NCBI RefSeq assembly: GCF_048569485.1
Contig: NC_134355.1
Location: 498,072,133-498,136,132 of the forward strand
Origin: Anomaloglossus baeobatrachus
Lineage: Eukaryota > Chordata > Amphibia > Anura > Aromobatidae
Direction: 5' to 3'
Length of the DNA: 64,000 nucleotides
Shown: positions 21,671 to 31,885 of the stretch, one piece after another
How the letters are laid out: the number at the start of each line of letters is the position of its first letter
Numbering within the stretch: position 1 is the first letter of the stretch
The notes under the pieces: generated by a model
What the model was told of the DNA's origin: nothing
The model's database searches: none
Seen by the model: only the letters and a program-made list of their open reading frames with translations
Position numbers and translations under genes: made by a program

Positions 21671-23445
21671 ACTCCAAGCGGAGTCTCCCTTTTTTCCAAA
21701 AATTGTGCCCCACACACACCCACCCATTCAGTGGCAGCACTTGTGCCCTAGTTGTACACTTCACAGCTAGATTTGCATCAAGCACATTCAAAAATACGCC
21801 ATAATTAACCGTCCCCAGGATGACACCAGGGTAGGTAGCAAAGTCTTTCCTGATCCCAGCTCTGTTCATCTTGGCTTCTTTTAAAAACAATGTAAGCAAG
21901 GGTTACTCCAAGCGGAGTCTCCCTTTTTGCCAAAAATTGTGCCCCACACACACCCACCCATTCAGTGGCAGCACTTGTGCCCTAGTTGTACACTTCACAG
22001 CTAGATTTGCATCAAGCACATTCAAAAATACGCCATAATTAACCGTCCCCAGGATGACACCAGGGTAGGTAGCAAATTTTTTCCTGATCCCAGCTCTGTT
22101 CATCTTGGCTTCTTTTAAAAACAATGTAAGCAAGGGTTACTCCAAGCGGAGTTTCCCTTTTTTCCAAAAATTGGGCCACACAGACACCCACCCCATCAGT
22201 GGCAGCACTTGGGCCCTAGTTGCAAACAGGATGTTTTGATTTGCATCAAGCACATTCAAAAATACGCCATAATTAACCGTCCCCAGCATGACACCGGGGT
22301 AGGTAGATAAAGTCTTTGCTGAACCATGACTTGTTCATCTTGGCTTCTTTTAAAAACAATGTAAGCAAGGGTTACTCCAAGCGGAGTCTCCCTTTTTGCC
22401 AAAAATTGTGCCCCACACACACCCACCCATTCAGTGGCAGCACTTGTGCCCTAGTTGTACACTTCACAGCTAGATTTGCATCAAGCACATTCAAAAATAC
22501 GCCATAATTAACCGTCCCCAGGATGACACCAGGGTAGGTAGCAAAGTCTTTCCTGATCCCAGCTCTGTTCATCTTGGCTTCTTTTAAAAACAATGTAAGC
22601 AATGGTTACTCCAAGCGGAGTTTCCCTTTTTTCCAAAAATTGGGCCACACAGACACCCACCCCATCAGTGGCAGCACTTGGGCCCTAGTTGCAAACAGGA
22701 TGTTTTGATTTGCATCAAGCACATTCAAAAATACGCCATAATTAACCGTCCCCAGCATGACACCGGGGTAGGTAGATAAAGTCTTTGCTGAACCATGACT
22801 TGTTCATCTTGGCTTCTTTTAAAAACAATGTAAGCAAGGGTTACTCCAAGCGGAGTCTCCCTTTTTTCCAAAAATTGGGCCACACAGACACCCACCCCAT
22901 CAGTGGCAGCACTTGGGCCCTAGTTGCAAACAGGATGTTTTGATTTGCATCAAGCACATTCAAAAATACGCCATAATTAACCGTCCCCAGGATGACACCA
23001 GGGTAGGTAGCAAAGTCTTTCCTGATCCCAGCTCTGTTCATCTTGGCTTCTTTTAAAAACAATGTAAGCAAGGGTTACTCCAAGCGGAGTTTCCCTTTTT
23101 TCCAAAAATTGGGCCACACAGACACCCACCCCATCAGTGGCAGCACTTGGGCCCTAGTTGCAAACAGGATGTTTTGATTTGCATCAAGCACATTCAAAAA
23201 TACGCCATAATTAACCGTCCCCAGCATGACACCGGGGTAAATAGATAAAGTCTTTGCTGAACCATGACTTGTTCATCTTGGCTTCTTTTAAAAACAATGT
23301 AAGCAAGGGTTACTCCAAGCGGAGTCTCCCTTTTTTCCAAAAATTGGGCCACACAGACACCCACCCATTCAGTGGCAGCACTTGTGCCCTAGTTGTACAC
23401 AAAACAGCGAGATTTGCATCAAGCACATTCCAAATCCACAAGCAT
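21671..23445. repeat. Tandem array, 8 units of about 234 bp, from the transposase 3' end
   Basis: Unit starts (ACTCCAAGCGGAGT) at 21671, 21905, 22139, 22374, 22608, 22843, 23077 and 23312. Each unit contains, on the minus strand, a segment homologous to the last 20 or so codons of the transposase (AAGATGAACA, then GTCATCCTGGGGA, then TAA), plus its downstream DNA. Two sequence classes (A with GTTGTACACTTCACAGC, B with GTTGCAAACAGGATG) alternate irregularly, some units being mosaics. The repeated minus-strand 76-codon frames are a product of the array. Confidence 0.9.
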
Positions 23446-26400
23446 TTACTCTCCCCAGGATGACACAGGGGTTGTAAATTCCTTCTGGATCCATGACTTG
23501 TTCATTTTGATGAACGTCAGTCTGTCCACATTGTCACTGGACAGACGCGTGCGCTTATCTGTCAGCACACACCCAGCAGCACTGAAGACACGTTCAGAGA
23601 CAACACTGGCAGCTGGACACGACAAAATCTCCAAGGCGTAAGTTGTGAGCTCTGGCCATTTTTCTAGGTTTGAAGCCCAAAAGGAGCAAGGCTCCAGTTG
23701 CACAGTCATGGCATCGATGTTCATTTGGAGATACTCCTGTATCATCCTCTCCAGCCGTTGATTATGTGTCAGACTTGTTGTCTCTGGTGGCCTTGCAAAA
23801 GAGGGTCTAAAAAAATTATGAAAAGATTCCATAAAATTGCTGTTACCAGCACCAGATACGGTCCTACTGGTACGGGTAGACTGTTGAAGATGACGAGACC
23901 GTCCCATGTTTGTCAAGTTACAACTGGGAGATTCCCTCCCTGCACCTGCACGGTTGTTTGGTGGAAAAGCCGAGCTAAGATCGAGTAACAGCTTCTGCTG
24001 ATAGTCCTGCATACGTGCGTCCCTTTCTATGGCTGGAATTATGTCACAAAATTTGGACTTGTAACGGGGATCTAATAGTGTGGCAATCCAGTAGTCATCA
24101 TCACTTCTAATTTTGACAATACGACTGTCATGTTGGAGGTAGTGCAACAAAAAGGCACTCATGTGTCTTGCGCAGCCATGCGGACCAAGTCCACGCTGTG
24201 TTTGTGGCATAGAGGTGCTACCTGTTCTTTCTTCCTCTGACATCTCCCCCCAACCTCTTTCAACTGAAATTTGACCAAGGTCTCCCTCATCCGCTGAGTC
24301 TTCCATGTCCATGGACAGTTCGTCCTCCATTTCTTCATGTTCTCCTGCACCTTGCTCAACATTTCGCCTGCTACTATGCGCCCTTGTCGATCCCTGTCCC
24401 CCATGGTCCCATGCCTGCTGCGTTGGTGATGATGAACGTCTGGACCTTGGTGATGTTGTTGTCCCTTGCGCATATGAATCCTCCTGTAGTTCCTCCCCTT
24501 CTTGTTGTCCCACCCCCTGACTCCGAATAGTGTTTAGCGTGTGCTCCAGCATGTAAATGACTGGAATCGTCATGCTGATAATGGCATTGTCAGCGCTAAA
24601 CATATTCGTCGCCATGTCGAAACTGTGCAGAAGGGTGCATAGGTCCTTGATCTGAGACCACTCCATCAGGGTGATCTGCCCCACCTCTGCATCTCGTTGG
24701 CCCAGGCTATACGTCATGACGTATTGCACCAGGGCTCTGCGGTGCTGCCACAGTCGCTGTAACATGTGGAGAGTTGAATTCCAGCGTGTCGCCACATCGC
24801 ATTTCAGGCGATGAACCGGCAGGCCGAAAGACTTCTGGAGCGATGCAAGTCGCTCTGCTGCGGCGCTTGAACGGCGGAAGTGAGCAGACAGTTTTCGTGC
24901 CCTGTTCATAAGGCCATCTAGGCCGGGATAGTGTGTTAAAAATTGCTGGACGACAAGGTTCAACACGTGAGCCATACAAGGTACGTGTGTCACCTTGCCC
25001 AGGCGAAGGGCCGCACCCAGGTTTGCAGCATTGTCGCACACGGCCTTACAAGGCTGCAGGTTGAGTGGAGACAACCATTTATTAAACTCGGACCGCAGAG
25101 CTGACCACAACTCCTCAGCTGTGTGACTCTTATTCACAAGACATGTCAAGCTAAAGACCGCCTGATGCCGTTGCGCTCTGCTGCCAGCATAGTAATGAGG
25201 CGTGCGTGATTCCTTCTGCGCAGTGAGAACGCTGGTGGCCTGACCAAGCAGGCTTGGGGCGGAGGTGGAGGACCCAGATGAGGTGGAGGATGCAGAAGCA
25301 GTGGCGGAACTTGGACAGACAGAGGATTGACACACAAGTCGTGGGGACGGCAAGACTTGTGCAGCAGACCCTTCACCATCTATCACCATAGTTACCCAGT
25401 GCCCAGTCAGCGACATGTAACGTCCCTGTCCATGCTTACTGGTCCAAGTATCGGTGGTGAAATGCACCCGTTCACACACAGAGTTTCTCAAGGAAGCGGT
25501 GATGTTGTGTGTGACATGCTGGTGTAGCGCGGGCACACCTTTCTTAGAGAAGTAGTGGCGACTAGGCATCTGGTACTGGGGCACAGTGACAGACATAAGG
25601 TCTCTAAAATCCTGTGTGTCCACTAGGCGGAAAGGCAGCATTTCGGTAGCCAACAGCTTACAGAGGGATAGAGTCAACCTCTTTGCTTTGTCATGGGTCG
25701 CAGGAAGTGGCCTTTTATTTGACCACATCTGAGGGACAGAGATCTGGCTGCTGTGTGTAGACGGTGTTGAGTAGGGTGTCCCTGGAAAAATGCAGCTTTG
25801 TGAGGAAAGTGCAGGCGGAGACATGATGTTGCCTTCATCCAAAGTTGGTGCTATCGATGTCTGAGAGAGCTGTACACACTCACTTGTTTCCCCTTCCAAA
25901 ACAACTGACGACCTACCAAGCAAACTGCCTGTTGCGGTAACTGTGGTGGAAGTTGTGGGTGGAAAAACAGGTGTGACAGCTGTCCCAACAGTCCTAGAAG
26001 ATGACGAGCGCGCGGATGCACTGGAAGGGGCAGGCGGTGGATGGTTTGCTCCGCTAGGCTGCATTGCAGCACGGTGAGCTTCCCACCGGGCCATATGATA
26101 TTTATTCATGTGACGATTCATGGAAGAAGTTGTCAAACTGCTGAGGTTTTGACCTCTACTAAGACGACCATGACAAATTTTACATATCACATAATTTGGG
26201 CGATCTTTTTCTATGTCAAAAAAGGACCAGGCTAGGCAAGGCTTAGAGGCCATGCGACCTGTTGATCCACCCCGAATAATGCTCAGAGGCAGAGTGGTGG
26301 CTGAGGATGCAGTTGTAGACGTGCTACCAGTGCTCCGACTCTGTCCAGGAAGGCGCAAGGTAACTTCGTCGTCGGTTGCATCCTCCTCCACCGCCTCTGT

Positions 26401-27171
26401 TGACCTCCTCGAGTGCCTGACTTGGGGTTGACAGTAGGTGGGATCTAGAACTTCATCATCAATTGTTGTGTTTGCACTCCCCTCCCCCTCTGACCGAGCC
26501 TCTTCTTGCCCTGACCGAATATTTAAGTTGTCATCCCAATCGGGTATCTGCGTCTCATCTTCATCAGAATGTTCCTCATTGTCTATAACCACAGGTGTTA
26601 CAGTTTGTGACAAAGGGTCAACATTATGCTCAGAAACTTGTTCCTCACGGCCTGAATCCGAGTCACAAAGGTTCTGGGCATCACTGCAGACCATTTCCTG
26701 TTCTGTACTCACTGTAGCTTGGGAGCAGACCTCTGATTCCCAGGCTATAGTGTGACTGAACAGCTCTGCAGACTCAGCCATCTCAGTTCCACCATACTGT
26801 GCAGGGCTGATGGAGACTTCAGAGCTGGGAGAAATCAAGTGTGATTGGGATGACAACTCAGAGGACTGGTGTTTTTTGGATGCGGTACTTGAAGTGGCTG
26901 AGAGGGCACTTGTTGGACCACTTGAGATCCATTCAAGCATTTTCCTTTTTTGCCCATCATCTACCTTTCTTCCTGTTGTTCGTGTCCGTAAAAAAGGGAG
27001 CACATCGGATTGTCCATGGTAAGTAGTAGACATCTTACTTTTGCTGGTAGAGGGTCTATCTTCAGCAGATGATAATGGAGCTTTGCCACCTTCCCCACGG
27101 ACAAAACCTTTTTTGCCTTTTACACCACGCCTCTTCCCCTTTCCACCAGCATCTGTCATTTTGCCACTCAT
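23446..27171 (-). CDS. hAT transposase, ZBED type, about 1,241 aa, uninterrupted
   Basis: Cut-and-paste DNA transposase. The start chosen is the ATG at 27171 (MSGKMTDAGGKGKRR), because the 42 codons upstream look non-coding; the frame itself opens at 27297. Numbering from 27297: Ser/Thr-rich and acidic N-terminus; BED zinc finger about 356-403 (CKIC and HMNKYH); first catalytic Asp in FTTDTWTS about 616; second Asp in CDNAANL about 755; CMAHVLNL about 774; DVATRWNS about 834; a Ser/Glu-rich insert about 928-1040; hAT C-terminal dimerisation region about 1205-1270 with FWASNL, CPAASVVSERVFSAAG and RLSSDNVDRL. It is longer than the usual 600-900 aa because of the N-terminal extension and insert. 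All hallmark motifs are present, so activity is plausible but untested. Confidence 0.9.
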   Translation of the reverse strand: MSGKMTDAGGKGKRRGVKGKKGFVRGEGGKAPLSSAEDRPSTSKSKMSTTYHGQSDVLPFLRTRTTGRKVDDGQKRKMLEWISSGPTSALSATSSTASKKHQSSELSSQSHLISPSSEVSISPAQYGGTEMAESAELFSHTIAWESEVCSQATVSTEQEMVCSDAQNLCDSDSGREEQVSEHNVDPLSQTVTPVVIDNEEHSDEDETQIPDWDDNLNIRSGQEEARSEGEGSANTTIDDEVLDPTYCQPQVRHSRRSTEAVEEDATDDEVTLRLPGQSRSTGSTSTTASSATTLPLSIIRGGSTGRMASKPCLAWSFFDIEKDRPNYVICKICHGRLSRGQNLSSLTTSSMNRHMNKYHMARWEAHRAAMQPSGANHPPPAPSSASARSSSSRTVGTAVTPVFPPTTSTTVTATGSLLGRSSVVLEGETSECVQLSQTSIAPTLDEGNIMSPPALSSQSCIFPGTPYSTPSTHSSQISVPQMWSNKRPLPATHDKAKRLTLSLCKLLATEMLPFRLVDTQDFRDLMSVTVPQYQMPSRHYFSKKGVPALHQHVTHNITASLRNSVCERVHFTTDTWTSKHGQGRYMSLTGHWVTMVIDGEGSAAQVLPSPRLVCQSSVCPSSATASASSTSSGSSTSAPSLLGQATSVLTAQKESRTPHYYAGSRAQRHQAVFSLTCLVNKSHTAEELWSALRSEFNKWLSPLNLQPCKAVCDNAANLGAALRLGKVTHVPCMAHVLNLVVQQFLTHYPGLDGLMNRARKLSAHFRRSSAAAERLASLQKSFGLPVHRLKCDVATRWNSTLHMLQRLWQHRRALVQYVMTYSLGQRDAEVGQITLMEWSQIKDLCTLLHSFDMATNMFSADNAIISMTIPVIYMLEHTLNTIRSQGVGQQEGEELQEDSYAQGTTTSPRSRRSSSPTQQAWDHGGQGSTRAHSSRRNVEQGAGEHEEMEDELSMDMEDSADEGDLGQISVERGWGEMSEEERTGSTSMPQTQRGLGPHGCARHMSAFLLHYLQHDSRIVKIRSDDDYWIATLLDPRYKSKFCDIIPAIERDARMQDYQQKLLLDLSSAFPPNNRAGAGRESPSCNLTNMGRSRHLQQSTRTSRTVSGAGNSNFMESFHNFFRPSFARPPETTSLTHNQRLERMIQEYLQMNIDAMTVQLEPCSFWASNLEKWPELTTYALEILSCPAASVVSERVFSAAGCVLTDKRTRLSSDNVDRLTFIKMNKSWIQKEFTTPVSSWGE

Positions 27172-27333
27172 GTTGATTGCGACAAGATTGTGGACTGAAA
27201 ATGTGGTAGTAAAAATTGAGAGGTGGTGTAGATTGCAGTGGTGGTCTAGCTTTATTAACAGCAGAATAATAAAGAATAAATATCCCTGACAATGCAACTA
27301 CAGGCCTTAAACTGTCAGCAAAAATTGCTAGTC

Positions 27334-29298
27334 TAATGGCTTAGTTATAATGAGTTGGAGTGTGCAATGCAGGCAGACGCGCTCTGCAAATGTCTTTGCA
27401 CTAGTGGGACTATAGCAAAGTCAAATAGCCACAGATAGGATGCCACTAGGTACACTGAGTGTTTTCTAGCGTAATGGCTTAGTTATAATGAGTTGGAGTG
27501 TGCAATGCAGGCAGACGCGCTCTGCAAATGTCTTTGCACTAGTGGGACTATAGCAAAGTCCAATAGCCACGTATAGGATGCCACTAGGTACACTGAGTGT
27601 TTGCTAGTGTAATGGCTTAGTTATAATGAGTTGGAGTGTGCAATGCAGGCAGACGCGCTCTGCAAATGTCTTTGCACTAGTGGGACTATAGCAAAGTCCA
27701 ATAGCCACAGATAGGATGCCACTAGGTACACTGAGTGTTTGCTAGTGTAATGGCTTAGTTATAATGAGTTGGAGTGTGCAATGCAGGCAGACGCGCTCTG
27801 CAAATGTCTTTGCACTAGTGGGACTATAGCAAAGTCCAATAGCCACGTATAGGATGCCACTAGGTACACTGAGTGTTTGCTAGTGTAATGGCTTAGTTAT
27901 AATGAGTTGGAGTGTGCAATGCAGGCAGACGCGCTCTGCAAATGTCTTTGCACTAGTAGGACTATAGCAAAGTCCAATAGCCACAGATAGGATGCCACTA
28001 GGTACACTGAGTGTTTGCTAGTGTAATGGCTTAGTTATAATGAGTTGGAGTGTGCAATGCAGGCAGACGCACTCTGCAAATGTCTTTGCACTAGTGGGAC
28101 TATAGCAAAGTCCAATAGCCACAGATAGGATGCCACTAGGTACACTGAGTGTTTGCTAGTGTAATGGCTTAGTTATAATGAGTTGGAGTGTGCAATGCAG
28201 GCAGACGCGCTCTGCAAATGTCTTTGCACTAGTGGGACTATAGCAAAGTCCAATAGCCACAGATAGGATGCCACTAGGTACACTGAGTGTTTGCTAGTGT
28301 AATGGCTTAGTTATAATGAGTTGGAGTGTGCAATGCAGGCAGACGCGCTCTGCAAATGTCTTTGCACTAGTGGGACTATAGCAAAGTCCAATAGCCACGT
28401 ATAGGATGCCACTAGGTACATTGAGTGTTTGCTAGTGTAATGGCTTAGTTATAATGAGTTGGAGTGTGCAATGCAGGCAGACGCGCTCTGCAAATGTCTT
28501 TGCACTAGTGGGACTATAGCAAAGTCCAATAGCCACAGATAGGATGCCACTAGGTACACTGAGTGTTTGCTAGTGTAATGGCTTAGTTATAATGAGTTGG
28601 AGTGTGCAATGCAGGCAGACGCGCTCTGCAAATGTCTTTGCACTAGTGGGACTATAGCAAAGTCCAATAGCCACAGATAGGATGCCACTAGGTACACTGA
28701 GTGTTTGCTAGTGTAATGGCTTAGTTATAATGAGTTGGAGTGTGCAATGCAGGCAGACGCGCTCTGCAAATGTCTTTGCACTAGTGGGACTATAGCAAAG
28801 TCCAATAGCCACGTATAGGATGCCACTAGGTACACTGAGTGTTTGCTAGTGTAATGGCTTAGTTATAATGAGTTGGAGTGTGCAATGCAGGCAGACGCGC
28901 TCTGCAAATGTCTTTGCACTAGTGGGACTATAGCAAAGTCCAATAGCCACGTATAGGATGCCACTAGGTACACTGAGTGTTTGCTAGTGTAATGGCTTAG
29001 TTATAATGAGTTGGAGTGTGCAATGCAGGCAGACGCGCTCTGCAAATGTCTTTGCACTAGTGGGACTATAGCAAAGTCCAATAGCCACGTATAGGATGCC
29101 ACTAGGTACACTGAGTGTTTGCTAGTGTAATGGCTTAGTTATAATGAGTTGGAGTGTGCAATGCAGGCAGACGCGCTCTGCAAATGTCTTTGCACTAGTG
29201 GGACTATAGCAAAGTCCAATAGCCACAGATAGGATGCCACTAGGTACACTGAGTGTTTGCTAGTGTAATGGCTTAGTTATAATGAGTTGGAGTGTGCA
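27334..29298. repeat. 138-bp tandem array, 14 units, in the 5' region of the hAT
   Basis: TAATGGCTTAGTTATAATGA recurs every 138 bp from 27334 to 29266 (27334, 27472, 27610, 27748 and so on), giving 14 full units and a partial one. Units are almost identical; the main variation is CCACAGATAGG versus CCACGTATAGG. The array lies between the promoter-like region and the transposase start. Diverged homologous units of about 132 bp occur at 38930-39560 in the sister copy. Confidence 0.95.
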
Positions 29299-29635
29299 GA
29301 GGACAGGAGGGTACAGTGGCAGGATTGTGGGGCTCTGGGTAGAGGAATGGAAGCCTGCCTTTCTATTCCCTCCAATGCAGGGAGGAAATCCCTGACCTTG
29401 GCTACACAGACGCTGTTGCTGTTTGCAGGACCTGTCACCTATGGCTCTCTGACCCTGCCGGTTTGAGCCCTTAAAAGGACTGCTATAAAGTGCTCTCCCT
29501 AAGCTGTCTAACGCTGTGTATGCAGCGCATACAGCTGTATCGGCGATAGGACTCAGGAGGAGGACGGAGCTGCGACAGTGATGTCTGACACCAAAGACGC
29601 AGAAGGCAGATAATGGCGTCCTGGAAGAAAATGTC

Positions 29636-29755
29636 CGTTTTTATAATGCAGGGACATGTGACATGGACATCCTATCACACATGCCGTTGCTTCTCTGGCT
29701 CAAAGTCCACTTAGCTGTGTGTGTCTGGGATTGGCTGACATGCTGGCCCGCCCCA
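29636..29755 (-). promoter_or_regulatory. Candidate transposase promoter
   Basis: Read on the minus strand towards the transposase: GC box GGGGCGGGCC (29754-29745), CCAAT box (29734-29730) and TATAAAAA (29645-29638), with about 85 bp between CCAAT and TATA. The CCAAT and TATA motifs are conserved at the matching place of the diverged copy near 40060 and 39960. Transcription would begin near 29610 and cross the 138-bp array before the start codon, unless spliced; a possible acceptor (TTTTCAG) ends at 27195. Confidence 0.5.
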
Positions 29756-30084
29756 CAAGACGCGCGCGCTTAGGGAAGGAAGACAAGAAAAAAAAAAAAA
29801 ATGGCGATCGCCATTATAGAAACAGCAGTGATCTGAAGGCGCTGTTCACGCACACTATACACTGAAATGTCATAATAGTGTGATTCACAGAGTGACTTAC
29901 ACTATTACAGCAGAAACCAAGCTATGATTTAGCTGTTTTTTTGCTGCTAGAACTGTTCTCGAACGTTTCTAGAACTATCGAGCTTTTGCAAAAAGCTCAA
30001 GTTCTAGTTCGATCTAGAACAGGCCCCAAAATCACTCGAGCCTAGAACTGGAGAACCACGAACCACGAACCGCGCTCAACTCTA

Positions 30085-30183
30085 GAAAAGAGAGAGAAGA
30101 GAGAGAGGAGAGAGAGAAACTAGAGAGAGAGAAGAGAGAGAAGAGAGAGAGAGAAGAGAGAGAGGAGAGAGAGAGGAGAGAGC
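30085..30183. repeat. GA-rich microsatellite 2, right part
   Basis: Continuation of the purine run of 20925-21349 after the young hAT; begins with the second copy of GAAAAGAG. Confidence 0.9.
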
Positions 30184-30348
30184 AATGCAGCCTCATTCCG
30201 TAAACTGCTCCGATTTTAGAGGTGTGTCCTGCAGCTCACAGCTGATGTCCGGCTCCTCCCCTCAGTGCATAATTAAATTAAATTAAATTATTATTAAAAA
30301 TAAATAATATTTATAATTTAAAATTAAAAAGAAATTAAATTAAATTCT

Positions 30349-30424
30349 TTATCGGGACGGCCGGGACTTGAAGACGTGAATTAATACTCCTTAGGCAGTA
30401 GCTCTAACCATTGAGCCACTGCCT
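30349..30424 (-). other. tRNA-like module, copy 2
   Basis: Minus-strand A-box-like GGCTCAATGGTTAGAGC and T-loop-like TTCAAGTCCCGGCCGTCCCG. Acceptor pairing is lost. It is part of an internal duplication in the outer hAT: the block starting GCAATGCAGCCTCATTCC occurs at 20425 and again at 30183. Confidence 0.5.
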
Positions 30425-30609
30425 CCAATGAGAAGCATAGGAAGATTTGGTCATCTTGACCTCTGCATTGCAGAGTGAAGTCTCCGGTGACAGCGCGGCT
30501 CACTTCAGGTGCTGCGTGGAGAGGACACAGAGCGCTCGTGTTCTACGTCGCTCCTTGTTAGCTTCATGTAGCAGAGCTGAAAGCGTCGTGTGGATTCCTT
30601 TGGACCTGG

Positions 30610-31060
30610 ATTGTTGTTTGGGGATTAATAAAGAGGTAAATGAAGGGGTCTTTTTGTCTTTTATTCCAAATAAAGGATTTTTCGTTGTGTGTGTTTATTT
30701 ACTTTCACTTACACGTTAATCATGGAAGGTATCTCGGGGAGACGCCTGCCATGATTAACCCCTTATTACCATGATTTCTGCCGCACCAGGGCAATTTGGG
30801 ATGAGCCGGGTAAAGTCCCGGGAATGCCAAATCTAATGGATGCAACAATTCCGGGCAGCTGCCTGCCGATATTGTTACGGTGGTGGGCTCCCCATAACGT
30901 GGCGCTCCCCATCCTGGCAATACCAGCCTCCAGCCTTGTGGCTTTATCTTGGTTGGTATCAAAATTGGGGGGAACCGCAGTTTTTTTTTTAAATATTAAT
31001 TTATTTATTTTACTGCTTGATATAGACCCGCCCGCCGGCGGCTGTGATGGGTTGCATTGA
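30610..31060. repeat. GC-rich module shared with the palindromic element
   Basis: Contains TTAATCATGGA, GCACCAGGGCAATTTGGGA, GGGCTCCCCATAACGTGG, ATACCAGCC and TTATTTATTTTACTGC in the same order as at 44600-45020 and inverted at 43800-44220. It is an interspersed building block found in several non-autonomous elements of the window; it is non-coding. Confidence 0.65.
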
Positions 31061-31303
31061 GACAGCTTGCACTCATCGTGGGTACATGTCTGACTGCAAC
31101 CAATCATGGGCGCAGGTGGGCGGGTAAAGCAGGGAATATCTGATTGAATATTAAGCGGCAGCCATTTTCAAAAGAGGAAAAGCCGCTGGAGATTTGTAAC
31201 AGCCGTGCAGTGAGGCGCCCGTGATCGGTGAGTAGGAAAGAGAGAGGGATTGTGCTGGGGACGCAGAACGCATGCAGATACACAACGTACGCAAATAGCC
31301 TTA

Positions 31304-31885
31304 AGCGGGCTTTACATGCTACGAGATTGCTACAGCGATCTCGTTAGGCTCACGGATTTTGTGACATACATCCGGCCGCTGTAGCGATCTCGTTGTGTGT
31401 GACTTCTAGGAGCGATTTTGGATTGTTGCAAAAACGTCCAAAATCCCTACTCGTTGACATGGGGGGTACATTCTCAATTATCGCTGCTGTCGCGTGGGCG
31501 AAGTTGATCATCGTCCCTGCAGCAGCACACATCGCTACGTGTGACGCCGCAGGAACGAGGAACCTCTCCTTACCTGCCACACGCCAGCAATGAGGAAGGA
31601 AGAAGGTGGGCGGGATGCTCATCCCGCTCATCTCCGCCCCTCCGCTTTGATTGGGCGGCCGCTTAATGACATTGCTGTGACGCCGAGCAAACCGCCCCCT
31701 TGGAAAGGAGGCGTTTAACCAGTCACTGCGACGTCGCCGAGCAGGTAACTACGTGTGACACTGTCGTAGCGATAATGTTCGCTACGGCAGCGATCTTCAC
31801 ATATCGCCATAACGATAGGGGCGGGTGCTATCACGCTCGCCATCGCTAGCATCGGCTAGCGATGTCGCAGCGTGTAAAGCCACCT
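31304..31885. mobile_element. PIF/Harbinger MITE, family A copy 2
   Basis: Inserted in the outer hAT with TTA on both sides (31301-31303, 31886-31888). The other outer-hAT copy near 62930 is an empty site reading ATAGCC, one TTA, CTGTGAAAAG on its minus strand, which proves a 3-bp TTA target duplication. Termini AGCGGGCTTTACATGCTACG and AGGTGGCTTTACACGCTGCG. Confidence 0.85.

Larger units (their letters stand above)
21350..30084 (-). mobile_element. Young hAT transposon, 8.7 kb, apparently complete
   Basis: Ends TAGAGATGAGCG (left) and, on the other strand, TAGAGTTGAGCG (right), with an identical 8-bp duplication GAAAAGAG at 21342-21349 and 30085-30092. Left to right: subterminal GTTCGG/CGAAC-rich DNA, an array of about 234-bp units (21671-23445), an uninterrupted minus-strand transposase, a 138-bp array (27334-29298), a promoter-like region and the right subterminal DNA. 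It is inserted in the purine run of the outer hAT. The perfect duplication and the intact frame suggest recent insertion. A diverged relative lies at 32157-40403. Confidence 0.9.

Noticed and set aside
21903-23071. Three nearly identical 76-codon minus-strand frames
   Set aside because: They are the same array unit read repeatedly; part of the frame is a copy of the transposase end and the rest is its 3' flank.
24159-27289. Plus-strand and shifted minus-strand frames overlapping the hAT transposase
   Set aside because: Shadows of the long transposase frame.
27334-29298. CRISPR-like array of regular repeats
   Set aside because: The 138-bp units are contiguous with no variable spacers; this is a satellite-type array in a eukaryotic transposon.
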